64,000 nt of DNA, from positions 4,877,925 through 4,941,924 of the forward strand of contig NC_021182.1 in assembly GCF_000389635.1 (NCBI RefSeq), given 5' to 3'. Source of the stretch: Clostridium pasteurianum BC1 (lineage in GTDB: Bacteria; Bacillota; Clostridia; Clostridiales; Clostridiaceae). This document shows positions 54,235 through 63,435 of this stretch, piece by piece. Each line of letters starts with the position of its first letter. Position 1 is the first letter of the stretch. Below the pieces are notes generated by a model, which saw only the letters and a program-made list of their open reading frames with translations, was not told the origin of the DNA and ran no database searches. The position numbers were made by a program, and so were the translations under genes.

Positions 54235-55419
54235 ATGGAAAGCTTAAATAATAATTTTGTGGAAAATAAACCTGTACTAAATAATTTATTGATTATGGTT
54301 ATGGCTATAGCTTGTGGGCTCACTGTAGCAAACTTATATTATATACAGCCATTGCTGGCAGATATAGCTAAGACATTTAATGTCAGTGAAACTAGTGTGG
54401 GCTTTGCAGCAATGCTTACACAAATAGGATATGCAGTTGGGATGATATTTATATTACCCCTTGGAGACATAAAAGAAAGAAGAAATTTAATAACTATAAT
54501 GCTTTTATTTTCAATACTATCTCTTATAAGTATGTTTTTCTCTCATAATATATTAATGGTTATAATTTCTTCTTTTGCAGTTGGATTTACTTCAATTATT
54601 CCTCAGCTTATTATACCTTTGGCTGCTCAGTTATCAGATCCAAAGGAGAGAGGTAAAATAATAGGCACAGTAATGAGTGGTTTATTAATTGGTATATTAG
54701 TATCACGTACTTTTAGCGGTATTTTGGGTGGATACTTAGGATGGAGAATAGTATATATTATTGCAGCAATTATGATGATAATTCTTATGATAGCTTTAAG
54801 AAAACTAATACCAGTAAGTAAACCTGTTTCTAACATTAAATATACTGAATTATTAAAATCAATGTTTCATTTAATAAAAAAGGAACCTGTTTTAAGAGAA
54901 GCTTCTATTAATGGAGCCCTGATGTTTGCAGCTTTCAGTGCATTCTGGACATCACTTATATTTTTACTTGGAAGCTCTCATTACAACATGGGCCCCCAGG
55001 CAGCGGGTTTATTTGGATTAGTTGGAGTCAGCGGTGCTTTGGCAGCTCCTTTAGTTGGAAAAACGGCTGATAAGAAAGGTTCTAGATTTGTTATAGGAAT
55101 ATGTTTAGTTGTTATAATAATTTCTTATATATTCTTTCTTCTATTTGGATTTAAAGTATGGGGATTGATTTTAGGAGTTATATTACTTGATTTAGGAGCC
55201 CAATCAGGTAATGTTTCCAATCAAACCAGAGTGCATTCTTTAAATGAAGAAATGCGTAACAGAATTAATACTGTGTATATGGTAAGCTTTTTTCTAGGAG
55301 GAGCATTGGGTTCTTTTCTAGGATCTTATAGTTACGCACACTTTGGATGGTATGGAGTTTGTATTTTTGGAATAGCAACTCAAATTATAGCAGCTATTGT
55401 TCATAAAACTGCAAAATAA
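54235..55419 (+). CDS. MFS transporter, drug/sugar efflux type
   Basis: The 394-residue permease has twelve predicted membrane helices in two halves. The loop-2/3 motif GDIKERRNL near 80 and the pattern YYIQPLLADIAKTFNVSE near the N-terminus fit the MFS efflux group (YfkL/YgaY-like). TADKKGSRFV near 280 repeats the motif in the second half. AGGGGTGG precedes the ATG. It likely exports the compound that inactivates the TetR repressor; this is inference. Confidence 0.88.
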   Translation: MESLNNNFVENKPVLNNLLIMVMAIACGLTVANLYYIQPLLADIAKTFNVSETSVGFAAMLTQIGYAVGMIFILPLGDIKERRNLITIMLLFSILSLISMFFSHNILMVIISSFAVGFTSIIPQLIIPLAAQLSDPKERGKIIGTVMSGLLIGILVSRTFSGILGGYLGWRIVYIIAAIMMIILMIALRKLIPVSKPVSNIKYTELLKSMFHLIKKEPVLREASINGALMFAAFSAFWTSLIFLLGSSHYNMGPQAAGLFGLVGVSGALAAPLVGKTADKKGSRFVIGICLVVIIISYIFFLLFGFKVWGLILGVILLDLGAQSGNVSNQTRVHSLNEEMRNRINTVYMVSFFLGGALGSFLGSYSYAHFGWYGVCIFGIATQIIAAIVHKTAK

Positions 55420-55469
55420 TTTTATTGATTTAAATTTCATCAGAGATTATTATTGGGAGGAATAAGAAA

Positions 55470-55685
55470 ATGAATTTAATAAATGTAGATAAAGAGAAAT
55501 GTATCAAATGCGGAATTTGTGTAAAGGAGTGCCCCGTGCAAGTATTGAGAATTGGGGAAAATGGCCCAGAAGATATTTGCCCCGAAAAATGTATTGCCTG
55601 TGGGCATTGTGTAGCTGTCTGTCCAAGAGAAGCTATGGATAATGTAAAAACACCCTTAGTCAATCAAAAAAGTTTCCAAAATTAA
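55470..55685 (+). CDS. Ferredoxin half of a ferredoxin-nitroreductase, frameshifted
   Basis: The 71-residue frame holds two [4Fe-4S] motifs: CIKCGICVKECP (residues 11-22) and CIACGHCVAVCP (39-50). Such ferredoxin modules are normally fused to a nitroreductase of about 190 residues. Here the frame ends in CAAAAAAGTTTCCAAAATTAA, one base short of continuing into the nitroreductase frame. GGGAGG precedes the ATG. It is third in the TetR-linked gene set. Alone it could serve as a small 2[4Fe-4S] ferredoxin. Confidence 0.8.
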   Translation: MNLINVDKEKCIKCGICVKECPVQVLRIGENGPEDICPEKCIACGHCVAVCPREAMDNVKTPLVNQKSFQN

Positions 55686-56263
55686 GTCCTGAAGAAGCAG
55701 AAAATTTTCTTCGTTCAAGACGTTCAATACGATCTTATAAAGAAACTTCAGTTCCAAGAGAAAAGTTAGTAGAGCTTGTTAATATTGCCCATTTTGCTCC
55801 TAGTGGACATAATCTACAAGGCGTATCCTATATTATCATAGATGATAGAAAAATACTTGATAAAGCTGTTAAAATTACTGCCGAGGAATTAAAAAATGAT
55901 AAAGTTTTGAGTGAAAAATTTGATGATTTTATTAAAGGGTATACTGAAAAGGGAGTAGATACTATTTTAAGAGGAGCACCTAGTCTTGTTCTGGCAATTG
56001 CGGATGCAGATTTCCCAAGAGGGAGAGAAAACACCATTTTTTCACTGGCATATATGGAGCTGTATGCACCAACTCTTGGATTAGGCTCATGCTGGGCAGG
56101 TGTATTTGAAAGGATTGCTCTTAAAGACAATTCTCCAATGCTTGAGTTATTTAATATACCTAAAGGTAAAAAAATAACTGGAGCTGTTATGGTAGGCTAC
56201 CCAAAATATAATTATCCTAGATTAGTAGAGAGAAGCCCATTGAAATTTGATTTTTTATCATAA
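55686..56263 (+). pseudogene. Nitroreductase half, out of frame with its start
   Basis: In the -1 frame relative to the ferredoxin, coding resumes at once: FPKLSPEEAENFLRSRRSIR, then SYKETSVPREKL, FAPSGHNLQG, and GLGSCWAGVFERIA, the FMN-binding blocks of nitroreductases. One extra A in the six-A run at 55667-55672 region would join both halves into one protein of about 264 residues. It may be a true mutation, slippage-dependent expression, or a sequencing error. An internal ATG at 55907 could only give a useless C-terminal piece. Confidence 0.75.
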
Positions 56264-56284
56264 ATAATTAATATAATTATCATT

Positions 56285-56335
56285 AAAATAAAGACAAAGT
56301 AAAATAAAAAAACATTTTTACTTTGTCTTTATTTT
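56285..56335. terminator. Terminator after the nitroreductase
   Basis: AAAATAAAGACAAAGTAAAA and its exact complement form a 20-bp stem with an 11-base loop. Confidence 0.85.
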
Positions 56336-56533
56336 TTAACCTAAATTGGACTGCAAAAAAACTTCTTTCTTCTGCTCTTCTATAATTACTATATATCTTA
56401 AAGTTTGAGATTTTGAACAATGATTGAATATATCCATAAGTAACTCCAAAGATGTACCATTTTGATATGCATGATAACCAAAAGTATTACGTAATGTATC
56501 TATAGTTATAATCATTAACAAGTAAATAAGCAA
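56336..56533 (-). pseudogene. Tyrosine recombinase/integrase C-terminal remnant
   Basis: The 65-codon frame reads TLRNTFGYHAYQNGTSLELL and NHCSKSQTLRYIVIIEEQKK. This is the catalytic end of a phage-type tyrosine integrase (LR.TF..H, NH.S...TL.YI), with the final Tyr in RYIVI. The N-terminal 85% is missing and the canonical H-S-L-R start is altered. It is a relic of a mobile element, beside other integration marks downstream. Confidence 0.8.
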
Positions 56534-56772
56534 TATATACGTTGTTTACATAGAAATGACTATATATATAAATAAAAGTTTCTTGTTGTATATAAGGGTA
56601 GTATAAGAATCCTTGTTAGATAGTAAAAGTGAGTTTCCATAATATAGTATTTACTTTCTGTAGTACGTATAAAGAAAAACCCGAAATATCAACGCTTTGA
56701 TCAATTTATCAAATTATAAAAATATATCACCGGCAAGTTAACGAAAAAAATGGTAATAATTTAATATTTTTT

Positions 56773-57285
56773 TTATTCAAGACCGTTATATTTATCTGTA
56801 TCATATTTTAATAATAGCTGTGTTAAATGCTCGGCATGCCCCTTTTCTTCATTAATTATTGAATACAATGCATAACGGACATCATTATAGGGGATACTAG
56901 CTAACTGCTGTTCATATAGGATAACAGCTTCAAATTCGCCTTTTATGTCGTCTCTTACATTATTTAAGATTATCTGTTTATCGTAGTTTGGTGTATATGT
57001 TTGCATAGGTGACTTAGGGCCTAATTTATTGCCAATATGATCTTTATATGCTTGATATTGTAATGGGTCATATTTACGAAGCAATGAAAGAATCATACCA
57101 TAGTGTTTTTTTTCATCTCCCATGATACTTTTCCAAGCTGCATTAATGTCTTCCATGTTTGAATTTGCAATATGGTCAGCGTAACCGTTTATCGCATCAA
57201 TTTCAGCTATTAATATCTCCCTTAATTTATTTGTATTACGTATCGCAATTCCTTGTGGTTGGCCATATGGATTAGTGTAACTCAT
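56773..57285 (-). CDS. Ferritin-like (rubrerythrin-fold) protein
   Basis: The 170-residue protein is a four-helix bundle with two matching halves: EILIAEIDAINGYADHIANS with IMGDEKKHYGMIL, and DIKGEFEAVILYEQQLASIP with INEEKGHAEHLTQLL. The E...ExxH pairs are the diiron ligands of the ferritin-like superfamily. No rubredoxin part is present. It may handle peroxide or iron, which is inference. GGAGG precedes the ATG. Integrase and tRNA remnants lie on both sides. Confidence 0.8.
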   Translation of the reverse strand: MSYTNPYGQPQGIAIRNTNKLREILIAEIDAINGYADHIANSNMEDINAAWKSIMGDEKKHYGMILSLLRKYDPLQYQAYKDHIGNKLGPKSPMQTYTPNYDKQIILNNVRDDIKGEFEAVILYEQQLASIPYNDVRYALYSIINEEKGHAEHLTQLLLKYDTDKYNGLE

Positions 57286-57728
57286 TTATTTTATACCTCC
57301 TATATTGGGGCTTACTTAAATTGGTAAACTGTTTTCATAATATATTATTCATTAATGTTCAATTACATTCATGCTATATATAAAAACTACCCGAAACATA
57401 GGTTGGTACTTTAACCAAAAAAAATAAAATATAAACTGCATTCGCCAAGTCTTACTTCCGGAGTTGTGTAGAAAAGAAATATTTTAATTGGTAATCGCTA
57501 CTTTATGCAAACTGCAGGAAATAGCCATTAAGTACGCTTTATATTACAATGTTGAATTAACACTTCAATTATCTAATACATAAATAGTATAATAAATTTT
57601 ATGTATTATCAACTAATATTTGGAATACTATGTAAATATATCTATTATGTTTATAGAATAGTAAGAGAGTATTGCCTTTAAGTGTAAAAGTACTAAATAC
57701 TAATAATACTATAATAAAATATATAATA
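57286..57728. other. AT-rich stretch without recognisable genes
   Basis: Nothing is recognised apart from AT-rich non-coding DNA between the ferritin-like gene and a tRNA remnant with its terminator. Confidence 0.4.
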
Positions 57729-57775
57729 AAAATACAAGGGTTACAAGTTATTATAACTTGTAACCCTTGTATTTT
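57729..57775 (-). terminator. tRNA terminator kept beside a tRNA remnant
   Basis: AATACAAGGGTTACAAGTTA and its complement form a stem of about 23 bp directly after the CCA end of the tRNA fragment. Confidence 0.85.
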
Positions 57776-57777
57776 AC

Positions 57778-57824
57778 TGGTGCTCCTGACAAGATTTGAA
57801 CTTGCGACCTACTGATTACGAATC
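57778..57824 (-). repeat. tRNA 3'-end fragment, attachment-site-like (left)
   Basis: On the minus strand these 47 bases are the 3' part of a tRNA from the anticodon loop (TTCGTAATC, anticodon CGT) through the T-arm to GGAGCACCA. The 5' half is missing. The same 47 bases, with one change, occur at 61591. Confidence 0.85.
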
Positions 57825-57949
57825 CTAGAAAGTAGTTTTTACTGGATTATTTATAGTTATATATTGTTATATTCTATAAGCACTTACACTCATTAACGTT
57901 ATATCTGGTATCATGAAATTATATTATTATAACTAGATAAATTCGACAT

Positions 57950-58019
57950 AAAGAAACTCCTCCTTGTAATAATTTGGTGTTTAGCCTTTCTGAATTATTG
58001 CCAAGAAGGAGTACTCTTT
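57950..58019 (-). terminator. Hairpin after the amino-acid ABC operon
   Basis: On the minus strand CTCCTTCTTG pairs with CAAGGAGGAG (one wobble) and AATAATT with AATTATT inside it. The T-run is weak. Confidence 0.6.
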
Positions 58020-58081
58020 ATTGGGTTTACACAATTTTTTCTACAGAACCTAAATACAAAATTTGTATTATTTATTTTTAT

Positions 58082-58933
58082 TTATTTTGTTTTTCCACCT
58101 TCGACTACAATTTGATCAGCAGTAAAATCTGCTGGGAAACTTGACTTTAATGTATTATCAAAATCTTTATGGAAGAATTGTTCATCGTTTAATTTACCTT
58201 TAATTAAACCATTTACATAGTCTAATAATTCTTTATTTCCCTTTTTAACAGCACCAGCTATATAATCTTTATTGCCTAATTCTTTTATACCAACTACATA
58301 ACCTGGATTCTTTTTTGCCCATGAAAGTAGTAATGTATTATCTTGTGCAAAAGCACTTGCTCTACCAGAAACTAAAGCTTGATAACCATCAGTAATTGCA
58401 TCTATCTTTAACAATTTTACATCTGGGGAATTTTTAGAAAAATATCCATCTGCTGTGGTTCCTGTATTAACAGCTAATGTTTTACCCTTTAAATCATCTA
58501 CAGAATTTATAGGTGCTTTTTCACTAGAAACCACACCTATAGAAACTTTTTCATAAGGTAATGTAAAATCTACACTTTTAGCTCTATCATCTGTAACTGT
58601 AAAATCTGCAAGCATTAAGTCTACTTTACCTGTTTGCAAATAAGGTATTCTGTTAGCTGGGTTCATAACTACCCAAGTGATTTTATTTTCATCGCCAATC
58701 AATTCCTTTGCAATTCTTTTACCAAGTTCTACATCATAGCCTTTAAAACTTCCATCAGCGTCTTGATAGCAGAAAGGTGCATCATCTGAAAAAATACCTA
58801 TTTTTATTGTACCTGCATTCTTAATTGCCTCTAATGAACCAGGTGCAGCATTTATTTTTTTGCTTGGATTTGAAGAACAACCTGTTAGTCCTACTAACAA
58901 TACAAGACAAATTGTCATTAAAATTTTTTTCAT
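58082..58933 (-). CDS. Amino-acid ABC transporter substrate-binding lipoprotein
   Basis: The 283-residue product has a lipoprotein signal peptide (KKILMTICLVLLVGLTGCSS, lipid cysteine at residue 19) and a family-3 solute-binding domain: KIGIFSDDAPFCYQDADGSF, KGYDVELGKRIAKELIG, MLADFTVTDDRAKSVDFTLP, LAVNTGTTADGYF. It delivers a polar amino acid to the two permeases encoded upstream. GAGGAG precedes the ATG. The operon is led by a T-box, so supply of one charged tRNA controls it. The ligand cannot be read from the sequence. Confidence 0.92.
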   Translation of the reverse strand: MKKILMTICLVLLVGLTGCSSNPSKKINAAPGSLEAIKNAGTIKIGIFSDDAPFCYQDADGSFKGYDVELGKRIAKELIGDENKITWVVMNPANRIPYLQTGKVDLMLADFTVTDDRAKSVDFTLPYEKVSIGVVSSEKAPINSVDDLKGKTLAVNTGTTADGYFSKNSPDVKLLKIDAITDGYQALVSGRASAFAQDNTLLLSWAKKNPGYVVGIKELGNKDYIAGAVKKGNKELLDYVNGLIKGKLNDEQFFHKDFDNTLKSSFPADFTADQIVVEGGKTK

Positions 58934-58992
58934 TTTATTCTCTCCTCAATTATAAATTTTATATAAAATATTAAAAATATTTTATTACATTA

Positions 58993-59739
58993 TTACAGTA
59001 AATAGTCATCAGATAAATTTAAAAATCTTCTTGCTTCAACAGTACTTGGAGAATGAAAGAATTTATCTGGTGTATTCATTTCTATAATTTTTCCATTTTC
59101 CATAAATATTATTTTATCAGCTACTTTTTCTGCAAATGCCATTTCATGTGTAACCACAAGCATAGTAAGCCCTTGCTTTCTTAGTCCTTTAATTACATCT
59201 AAAACTTCTCTTACCATTTCTGGATCTAATGCAGCAGTAACCTCATCAAACAATATTATTTCAGGATTCATGCAAAGAGCCCTGCAAATAGCTATTCTTT
59301 GTTTTTGTCCACCAGATAGTTCTCTAGGATAAGCTAATTTTTTTTCTAATAAACCTACTCTTTCTAAAAGTTTTAAAGCCTCTTCTGTAGCATCCTCTTT
59401 ACTTCTTTTTTCTACCTTCATAGGACCTAAAATAATATTATTTAAAACATTCATATGTGGAAAAAGATCATAGCTTTGAAATACCATTCCTATTTTTTTT
59501 CTTATTTCGCTCCAATGTTTATATTTAGCATTAGGTTTTGTAATTAAGGTTTCATTTAAATATATTTCTCCACCATCAATTTGTTCTAATCCATTAATAC
59601 ATCTCAAAAGTGTTGATTTCCCACAACCAGAACGACCTAATATAGCAATTACTTCGCCTTTTTCTACATCATAACTAAAATCATTAAGCACAGTATTCTC
59701 TTTAAACGATTTTTTTAGATTTTTTACTCTTAACAGCAT
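58993..59739 (-). CDS. Amino-acid ABC transporter ATP-binding protein
   Basis: The 248-residue ATPase is of the GlnQ/HisP type. Walker A is GRSGCGKST near residue 33, the signature ELSGGQKQRIAICRAL near 140, Walker B IILFDEVTAALDPEMV near 160 and the H-loop VVTHEMAFA near 196. AAGGGG precedes the ATG. It lies 28 bases after the second permease gene and 59 before the binding-protein gene. Confidence 0.95.
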   Translation of the reverse strand: MLLRVKNLKKSFKENTVLNDFSYDVEKGEVIAILGRSGCGKSTLLRCINGLEQIDGGEIYLNETLITKPNAKYKHWSEIRKKIGMVFQSYDLFPHMNVLNNIILGPMKVEKRSKEDATEEALKLLERVGLLEKKLAYPRELSGGQKQRIAICRALCMNPEIILFDEVTAALDPEMVREVLDVIKGLRKQGLTMLVVTHEMAFAEKVADKIIFMENGKIIEMNTPDKFFHSPSTVEARRFLNLSDDYLL

Positions 59740-59767
59740 ATCTTTTCCCCTTATGTAAAAATTCTTT

Positions 59768-60448
59768 TTATAATATTGAAACTTTTTTCTCTAAATATTT
59801 TGAAAATAATGCTAAAGGATAACAAATAATAAAGTAAATAATTAGTAGGAAAAAGTACATAGTTAAAGATATATAACTATTAGGATTGTTGTTATATACC
59901 ACCTGTATAATGTTTTGAGAAACTTTTAATACCTCTGGAACACCTATTAAAAAAACTAAGGTAGTAGTTTTTATAAGACGAGTTGCCAAATTAACTATAG
60001 ATGGTGTAATTCTTATTATTATTTGTGGCAAAAGTATATATAAATACATTTGCATTTTTGTAAATCCTAAAGCAACACTTGATTCAAACTGACTTATCGG
60101 TAAACTTTTTATATAACTTCTTACTAAATCACCTATTTCAAATGTACCCCACAATGTGAAAACTACAATTGATACAACTATATTATCAGTTTGTACATTA
60201 AAAATATAAGACACGCCGAAAAAGAATACAAACAACCAAATTATAGGGTGAATTAATCTAAATGCTTCTAATAATATTCTTAATACAACATTAATTATTT
60301 TATTTTTAGAAGTCATAATTACACCAATTATAAATCCTAAAAAAATAGATAGTATTAAAGCAATAATACATATTTTTATAGTTAAGACAAAACCACCTAT
60401 TATCCTTGGAAAAGCTTTTATTATATAATCAATGCCCAAATTCTGCAA
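59768..60448 (-). CDS. Amino-acid ABC transporter permease (second)
   Basis: The 226-residue His/Glu/Gln/Arg/opine-type permease has about five membrane helices. The EAA-like loop reads SSVALGFTKMQMYLYILLPQ near residue 125. The start is a TTG at 60448, with AAGGTG upstream inside the end of the first permease gene, which it overlaps by 20 bases. The two permeases should form a heterodimer. Confidence 0.9.
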   Translation of the reverse strand: MQNLGIDYIIKAFPRIIGGFVLTIKICIIALILSIFLGFIIGVIMTSKNKIINVVLRILLEAFRLIHPIIWLFVFFFGVSYIFNVQTDNIVVSIVVFTLWGTFEIGDLVRSYIKSLPISQFESSVALGFTKMQMYLYILLPQIIIRITPSIVNLATRLIKTTTLVFLIGVPEVLKVSQNIIQVVYNNNPNSYISLTMYFFLLIIYFIICYPLALFSKYLEKKVSIL

Positions 60449-61091
60449 AGCGCACCTTCCTTTCTACTATAGAAAACACATAAGACATTGGTATTAAAAT
60501 AACTAAATAAGAAATAATCATCATTATAATAACAGGAATAATCAAGTCTGAGCGTAAACTTATAATAGCAAAAGCTTGATAAACTATTTCTGGCAGCAAA
60601 ATTATTTTCATAGCAGAAACTTCTTTAGTTAAAAATATAGCATTGTTGTTTATAGCAGCAATGGAAATGGAAATTGATTGAGGCAAAATAAGATATCTTA
60701 TAGTATCAAATTTTGATAACCCTATTGCCATTGCAAGTTCTTTTTGATTTTTTGAAATTGCTTTTATACCAGAATAAATAGCTTCACACATGTATGCACC
60801 TCCTAAGAGAGAAAGCACTATTACAGAACAAACAAAACTATCTAACCGCACAAATATTTTAGGTAACCCGAAAAAAATAAAGTAAGCTTGTATTAATGAA
60901 GGTGTATTCCTAAAAAATTCAACATAAATGTAGATAATAGTTTTTAATACAGGTATTTTATAAAATAAAGCTATGCTACATATTAATCCTATAATAAAAG
61001 CTATTATAATAGATAAAAATGCCACCTCTATTGTTACCAGTGAAGCTTTTACAAATATACTAACTAAATCAAAAATATTGTTTATCTCCAT
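60429..61091 (-). CDS. Amino-acid ABC transporter permease (first)
   Basis: The 220-residue permease has the pattern FFRNTPSLIQAYFIFFGLPK near residue 60 and the EAA-type loop KELAMAIGLSKFDTIRYLIL near 120. AGGAGG precedes the ATG. It is the first gene after the T-box leader and overlaps the second permease gene. Confidence 0.92.
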   Translation of the reverse strand: MEINNIFDLVSIFVKASLVTIEVAFLSIIIAFIIGLICSIALFYKIPVLKTIIYIYVEFFRNTPSLIQAYFIFFGLPKIFVRLDSFVCSVIVLSLLGGAYMCEAIYSGIKAISKNQKELAMAIGLSKFDTIRYLILPQSISISIAAINNNAIFLTKEVSAMKIILLPEIVYQAFAIISLRSDLIIPVIIMMIISYLVILIPMSYVFSIVERKVRFAEFGH

Positions 61092-61135
61092 ATAACCTCC
61101 TAAATAACATATTCATAACTCCTCAGTTTTGAAAT

Positions 61136-61425
61136 AAAAAAACTCCTGCCTCTAATACAGAGGCAGAAGTAAACTTCCACTGTTCCACTCTATTTATCAT
61201 TCTTAATTTAATATAAGTATGTTTGACACATAAATGTCTCAACGCTATAACAGGCGTACCTGATGAATTCTACTCTTAGTTTCCTATGCATGGCCATAAG
61301 ACTATTTCGAATTCAATACTCAAAGATGCAATTCACTTATTTCCTCCTTAGTTTTCTTACACCATATGAAAACCTCTCTTCACGTCACCAATAAGTTACT
61401 CTTCTCGTCATCGTATTTGATAATC
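61136..61425 (-). promoter_or_regulatory. T-box leader of the amino-acid ABC operon
   Basis: On the minus strand stem I begins GATGACGAGAAGAGTAA and contains GAAGAGAGG and GGTGTAAGAAAAC. The T-box itself, AGAGTGGAACAGTGG (61191-61177), is somewhat off consensus but keeps TGGA for the tRNA end. A terminator GCCTCTGTATTAGAGGC with TTTTTTT follows. In the specifier loop TGAATTGCATC, the codon after GAA would be TTG (Leu); ATT (Ile) is an alternative reading. Confidence 0.8.
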
Positions 61426-61590
61426 TATATATAGTATTACTATTTGTATAGTATGTTTTATATTGTAATTAAAAATTTTAACTTTGTCAACTATATTTTG
61501 TAAATTTAAATCATCACCACCCGTAAAACCTGTGGTATTCTAAATACAATTAAAAACCTCGTAATCTATTGATATTACATGGTTTATCTA

Positions 61591-61637
61591 TGGTGCTCCC
61601 GACAAGATTTGAACTTGCGACCTACTGATTACGAATC
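61591..61637 (-). repeat. tRNA 3'-end fragment, attachment-site-like (right)
   Basis: These 47 bases repeat 57778-57824 with one T-to-C change. A terminator-like AACCATGTAAT/ATTACGAGGTT hairpin with T-run follows on the minus strand. No 5' tRNA half precedes it. A minus-strand tail of 21 codons (FTGKMTGIVTGK) at 61734-61797 looks like the end of an integrase. Confidence 0.85.
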
Positions 61638-61640
61638 AGT

Positions 61641-61902
61641 TAACATTAATTTTTATGTGTTTTAATAAATTTATTTCAATGCCATAAACCCTTTGTTTAT
61701 ATCGGTTTATAACCTATAACTTTTCATCCATTATTAATCAATCAAAACTAAATAATTGTGTTTTCCCGTCACAATACCCGTCATTTTACCCGTGAAATTT
61801 TATTATTAACATATATTATTTTTGCTTAATACAAACTTCTTAGAACCGGGTACAGCCGACATACATGTAAAAATAGGCCACATTATGGATTATATGCTTC
61901 TC
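61641..61902. other. Mobile-element debris
   Basis: The segment holds three spaced CCCGT units (61765-61792) that encode the TG-repeat tail of a probable integrase remnant, then AT-rich DNA up to the ABC-2-type gene. Confidence 0.4.
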
Positions 61903-63096
61903 TTAAGAAACTTCGGAAGAAACCTCATTCCTATCATCACTCTTCATATTTTTATCAACCTTAAACATGGAAAGCATTAAAAGAATAAGGAAAACTAATC
62001 CTGATATTATAATAATGTAAGCCATACTTGAAAAATCAGCTTTAGAATTATAATACATTATATCTCTAAATATTTCAGATGAAAAACGGTAAGGTGACCA
62101 ACTATACACAGCATATTTAGTAAAATTATTTAAGAATTGAACTGGTAGATTTACAGCAGGCATGCCGAACAGCCATATTAATATAAGTATAAGCCATCCC
62201 TTCATTCCAACCCAGTTTAGAACAGTACTTTGTAAAAGATAAAATGAAAGTCCCACAATAAATGCAAATTCGAAAAGAGACCAGTAGTTATATACAGTTA
62301 GTTCCATAATATTTCCAACTATAAACAAATCTATAAAGCTAAAAAGCACAGAAACTATGATGCCTGAAAGCACTTGAAAGAGAACAGCTTCCTTTCTATT
62401 TTCAATTTTTCTTGCTCCTCTCCAAATCATCAACATACTAATTAAGCTGCCCATCCACAAAAATACGGAAAGCATCATTGGAATACTGCCAGAGCCACCG
62501 TCTCCGATAGTATGAGCCTTCACATTTTCTACAGTAAAAGGTGTTTGTAAATTTTTTGTCATATTGGTTGGTATTGCACTGCCCTTCTGCGTTGCCATAC
62601 TTAACATCTGAGTTTGAATCCCACTCTGCATCTTTGCAGTCACTGCATTCAGTATATTTTGAGCTGCCAATACGCCTGAATAATTCATTCCTTCATTAAC
62701 ATAAGTCTTTATAACTGGAACCGAATTGCTTCCGGATATATGGGCCATTAGTGAGGATGTAAAATCACTTGGAATTACGATATAAGCATATATATCTTTG
62801 TTGTTTGCTGCATTCACAGCGGAATCTTTATTGTCATAAACTTTCCATTCTACTGCGTCAGAACCACTCCCGTCTATCTCATCAACAAAACTCTTACCAA
62901 TATTGCTTTCCTGTGGATGGCTGATGTCTTTATCGAGGGATACTATTCCTATGGGAAGATTCTTAGGATTCATTTTCACAGAAGGCCAGAAATTACCAAA
63001 GGTTAAAATCAGTATAATTGCCAGAGCACCTCCGAAAGCGATAATTATATTCATCAGAAACTTAGATAATTTGTTGTTACTTGAGTTTTTAGACAT
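61903..63096 (-). CDS. YhgE/Pip- or ABC-2-type membrane protein
   Basis: The 397-residue protein has one N-terminal helix (FLMNIIIAFGGALAIILILT), a large outer domain of about 190 residues (LPIGIVSLDKDISH, DIYAYIVIPSDFTSSLM), and five helices in the C-terminal half. This is the plan of DUF3533/YhgE-type and ABC-2 export permeases. No ATPase gene is adjacent. I chose the ATG at 63096 with GGTGG eight bases upstream; 43 earlier in-frame codons have no ribosome site and look non-coding. Confidence 0.8.
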   Translation of the reverse strand: MSKNSSNNKLSKFLMNIIIAFGGALAIILILTFGNFWPSVKMNPKNLPIGIVSLDKDISHPQESNIGKSFVDEIDGSGSDAVEWKVYDNKDSAVNAANNKDIYAYIVIPSDFTSSLMAHISGSNSVPVIKTYVNEGMNYSGVLAAQNILNAVTAKMQSGIQTQMLSMATQKGSAIPTNMTKNLQTPFTVENVKAHTIGDGGSGSIPMMLSVFLWMGSLISMLMIWRGARKIENRKEAVLFQVLSGIIVSVLFSFIDLFIVGNIMELTVYNYWSLFEFAFIVGLSFYLLQSTVLNWVGMKGWLILILIWLFGMPAVNLPVQFLNNFTKYAVYSWSPYRFSSEIFRDIMYYNSKADFSSMAYIIIISGLVFLILLMLSMFKVDKNMKSDDRNEVSSEVS

Positions 63097-63435
63097 TAAA
63101 ATACCACCTTTATAAAATTTATTAATTATATGAAATAATATTATTTTTATATTTCCAATTCCACAGAATTGTGATTGTGCAGAGTTAACACTTTCAAGAC
63201 TTTCCAATCCTACCAAATACGCCATTTACTACTTAATGAATAGTATAGTATGATTTTTTTATACATAATTAGTAAATAATTATAAAATATTTTATAATAA
63301 AAAAGTGATAAAAATAGATTTAAAAAGTATATTAGGATTGTTATTTGCAACAGTCATATTACAATGGATTGAATTAAAATAGAAACTTGGAAGTTAAAGT
63401 TAGGCTAATATTACAAATTTTTATTATTGAGAAAA
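63097..63435. other. Intergenic stretch
   Basis: AT-rich DNA with no recognisable gene or repeat; it separates the membrane-protein gene from the less AT-rich VOC gene. Confidence 0.35.

Noticed and set aside
57778-57850. Complete tRNA gene on the minus strand
   Set aside because: Only the 3' half from the anticodon loop is present; no D-arm or 5' acceptor strand follows, and the same is true at 61591.
57910-57966. Twelve-codon frame with a strong GGAGGAG site in the hairpin after the ABC operon
   Set aside because: The ribosome-site-like bases are part of the hairpin stem, and the frame is too short to support.
61734-61797. A short integrase gene end as a real CDS
   Set aside because: Only 21 codons remain before an upstream in-frame stop, so it is debris and not a gene.
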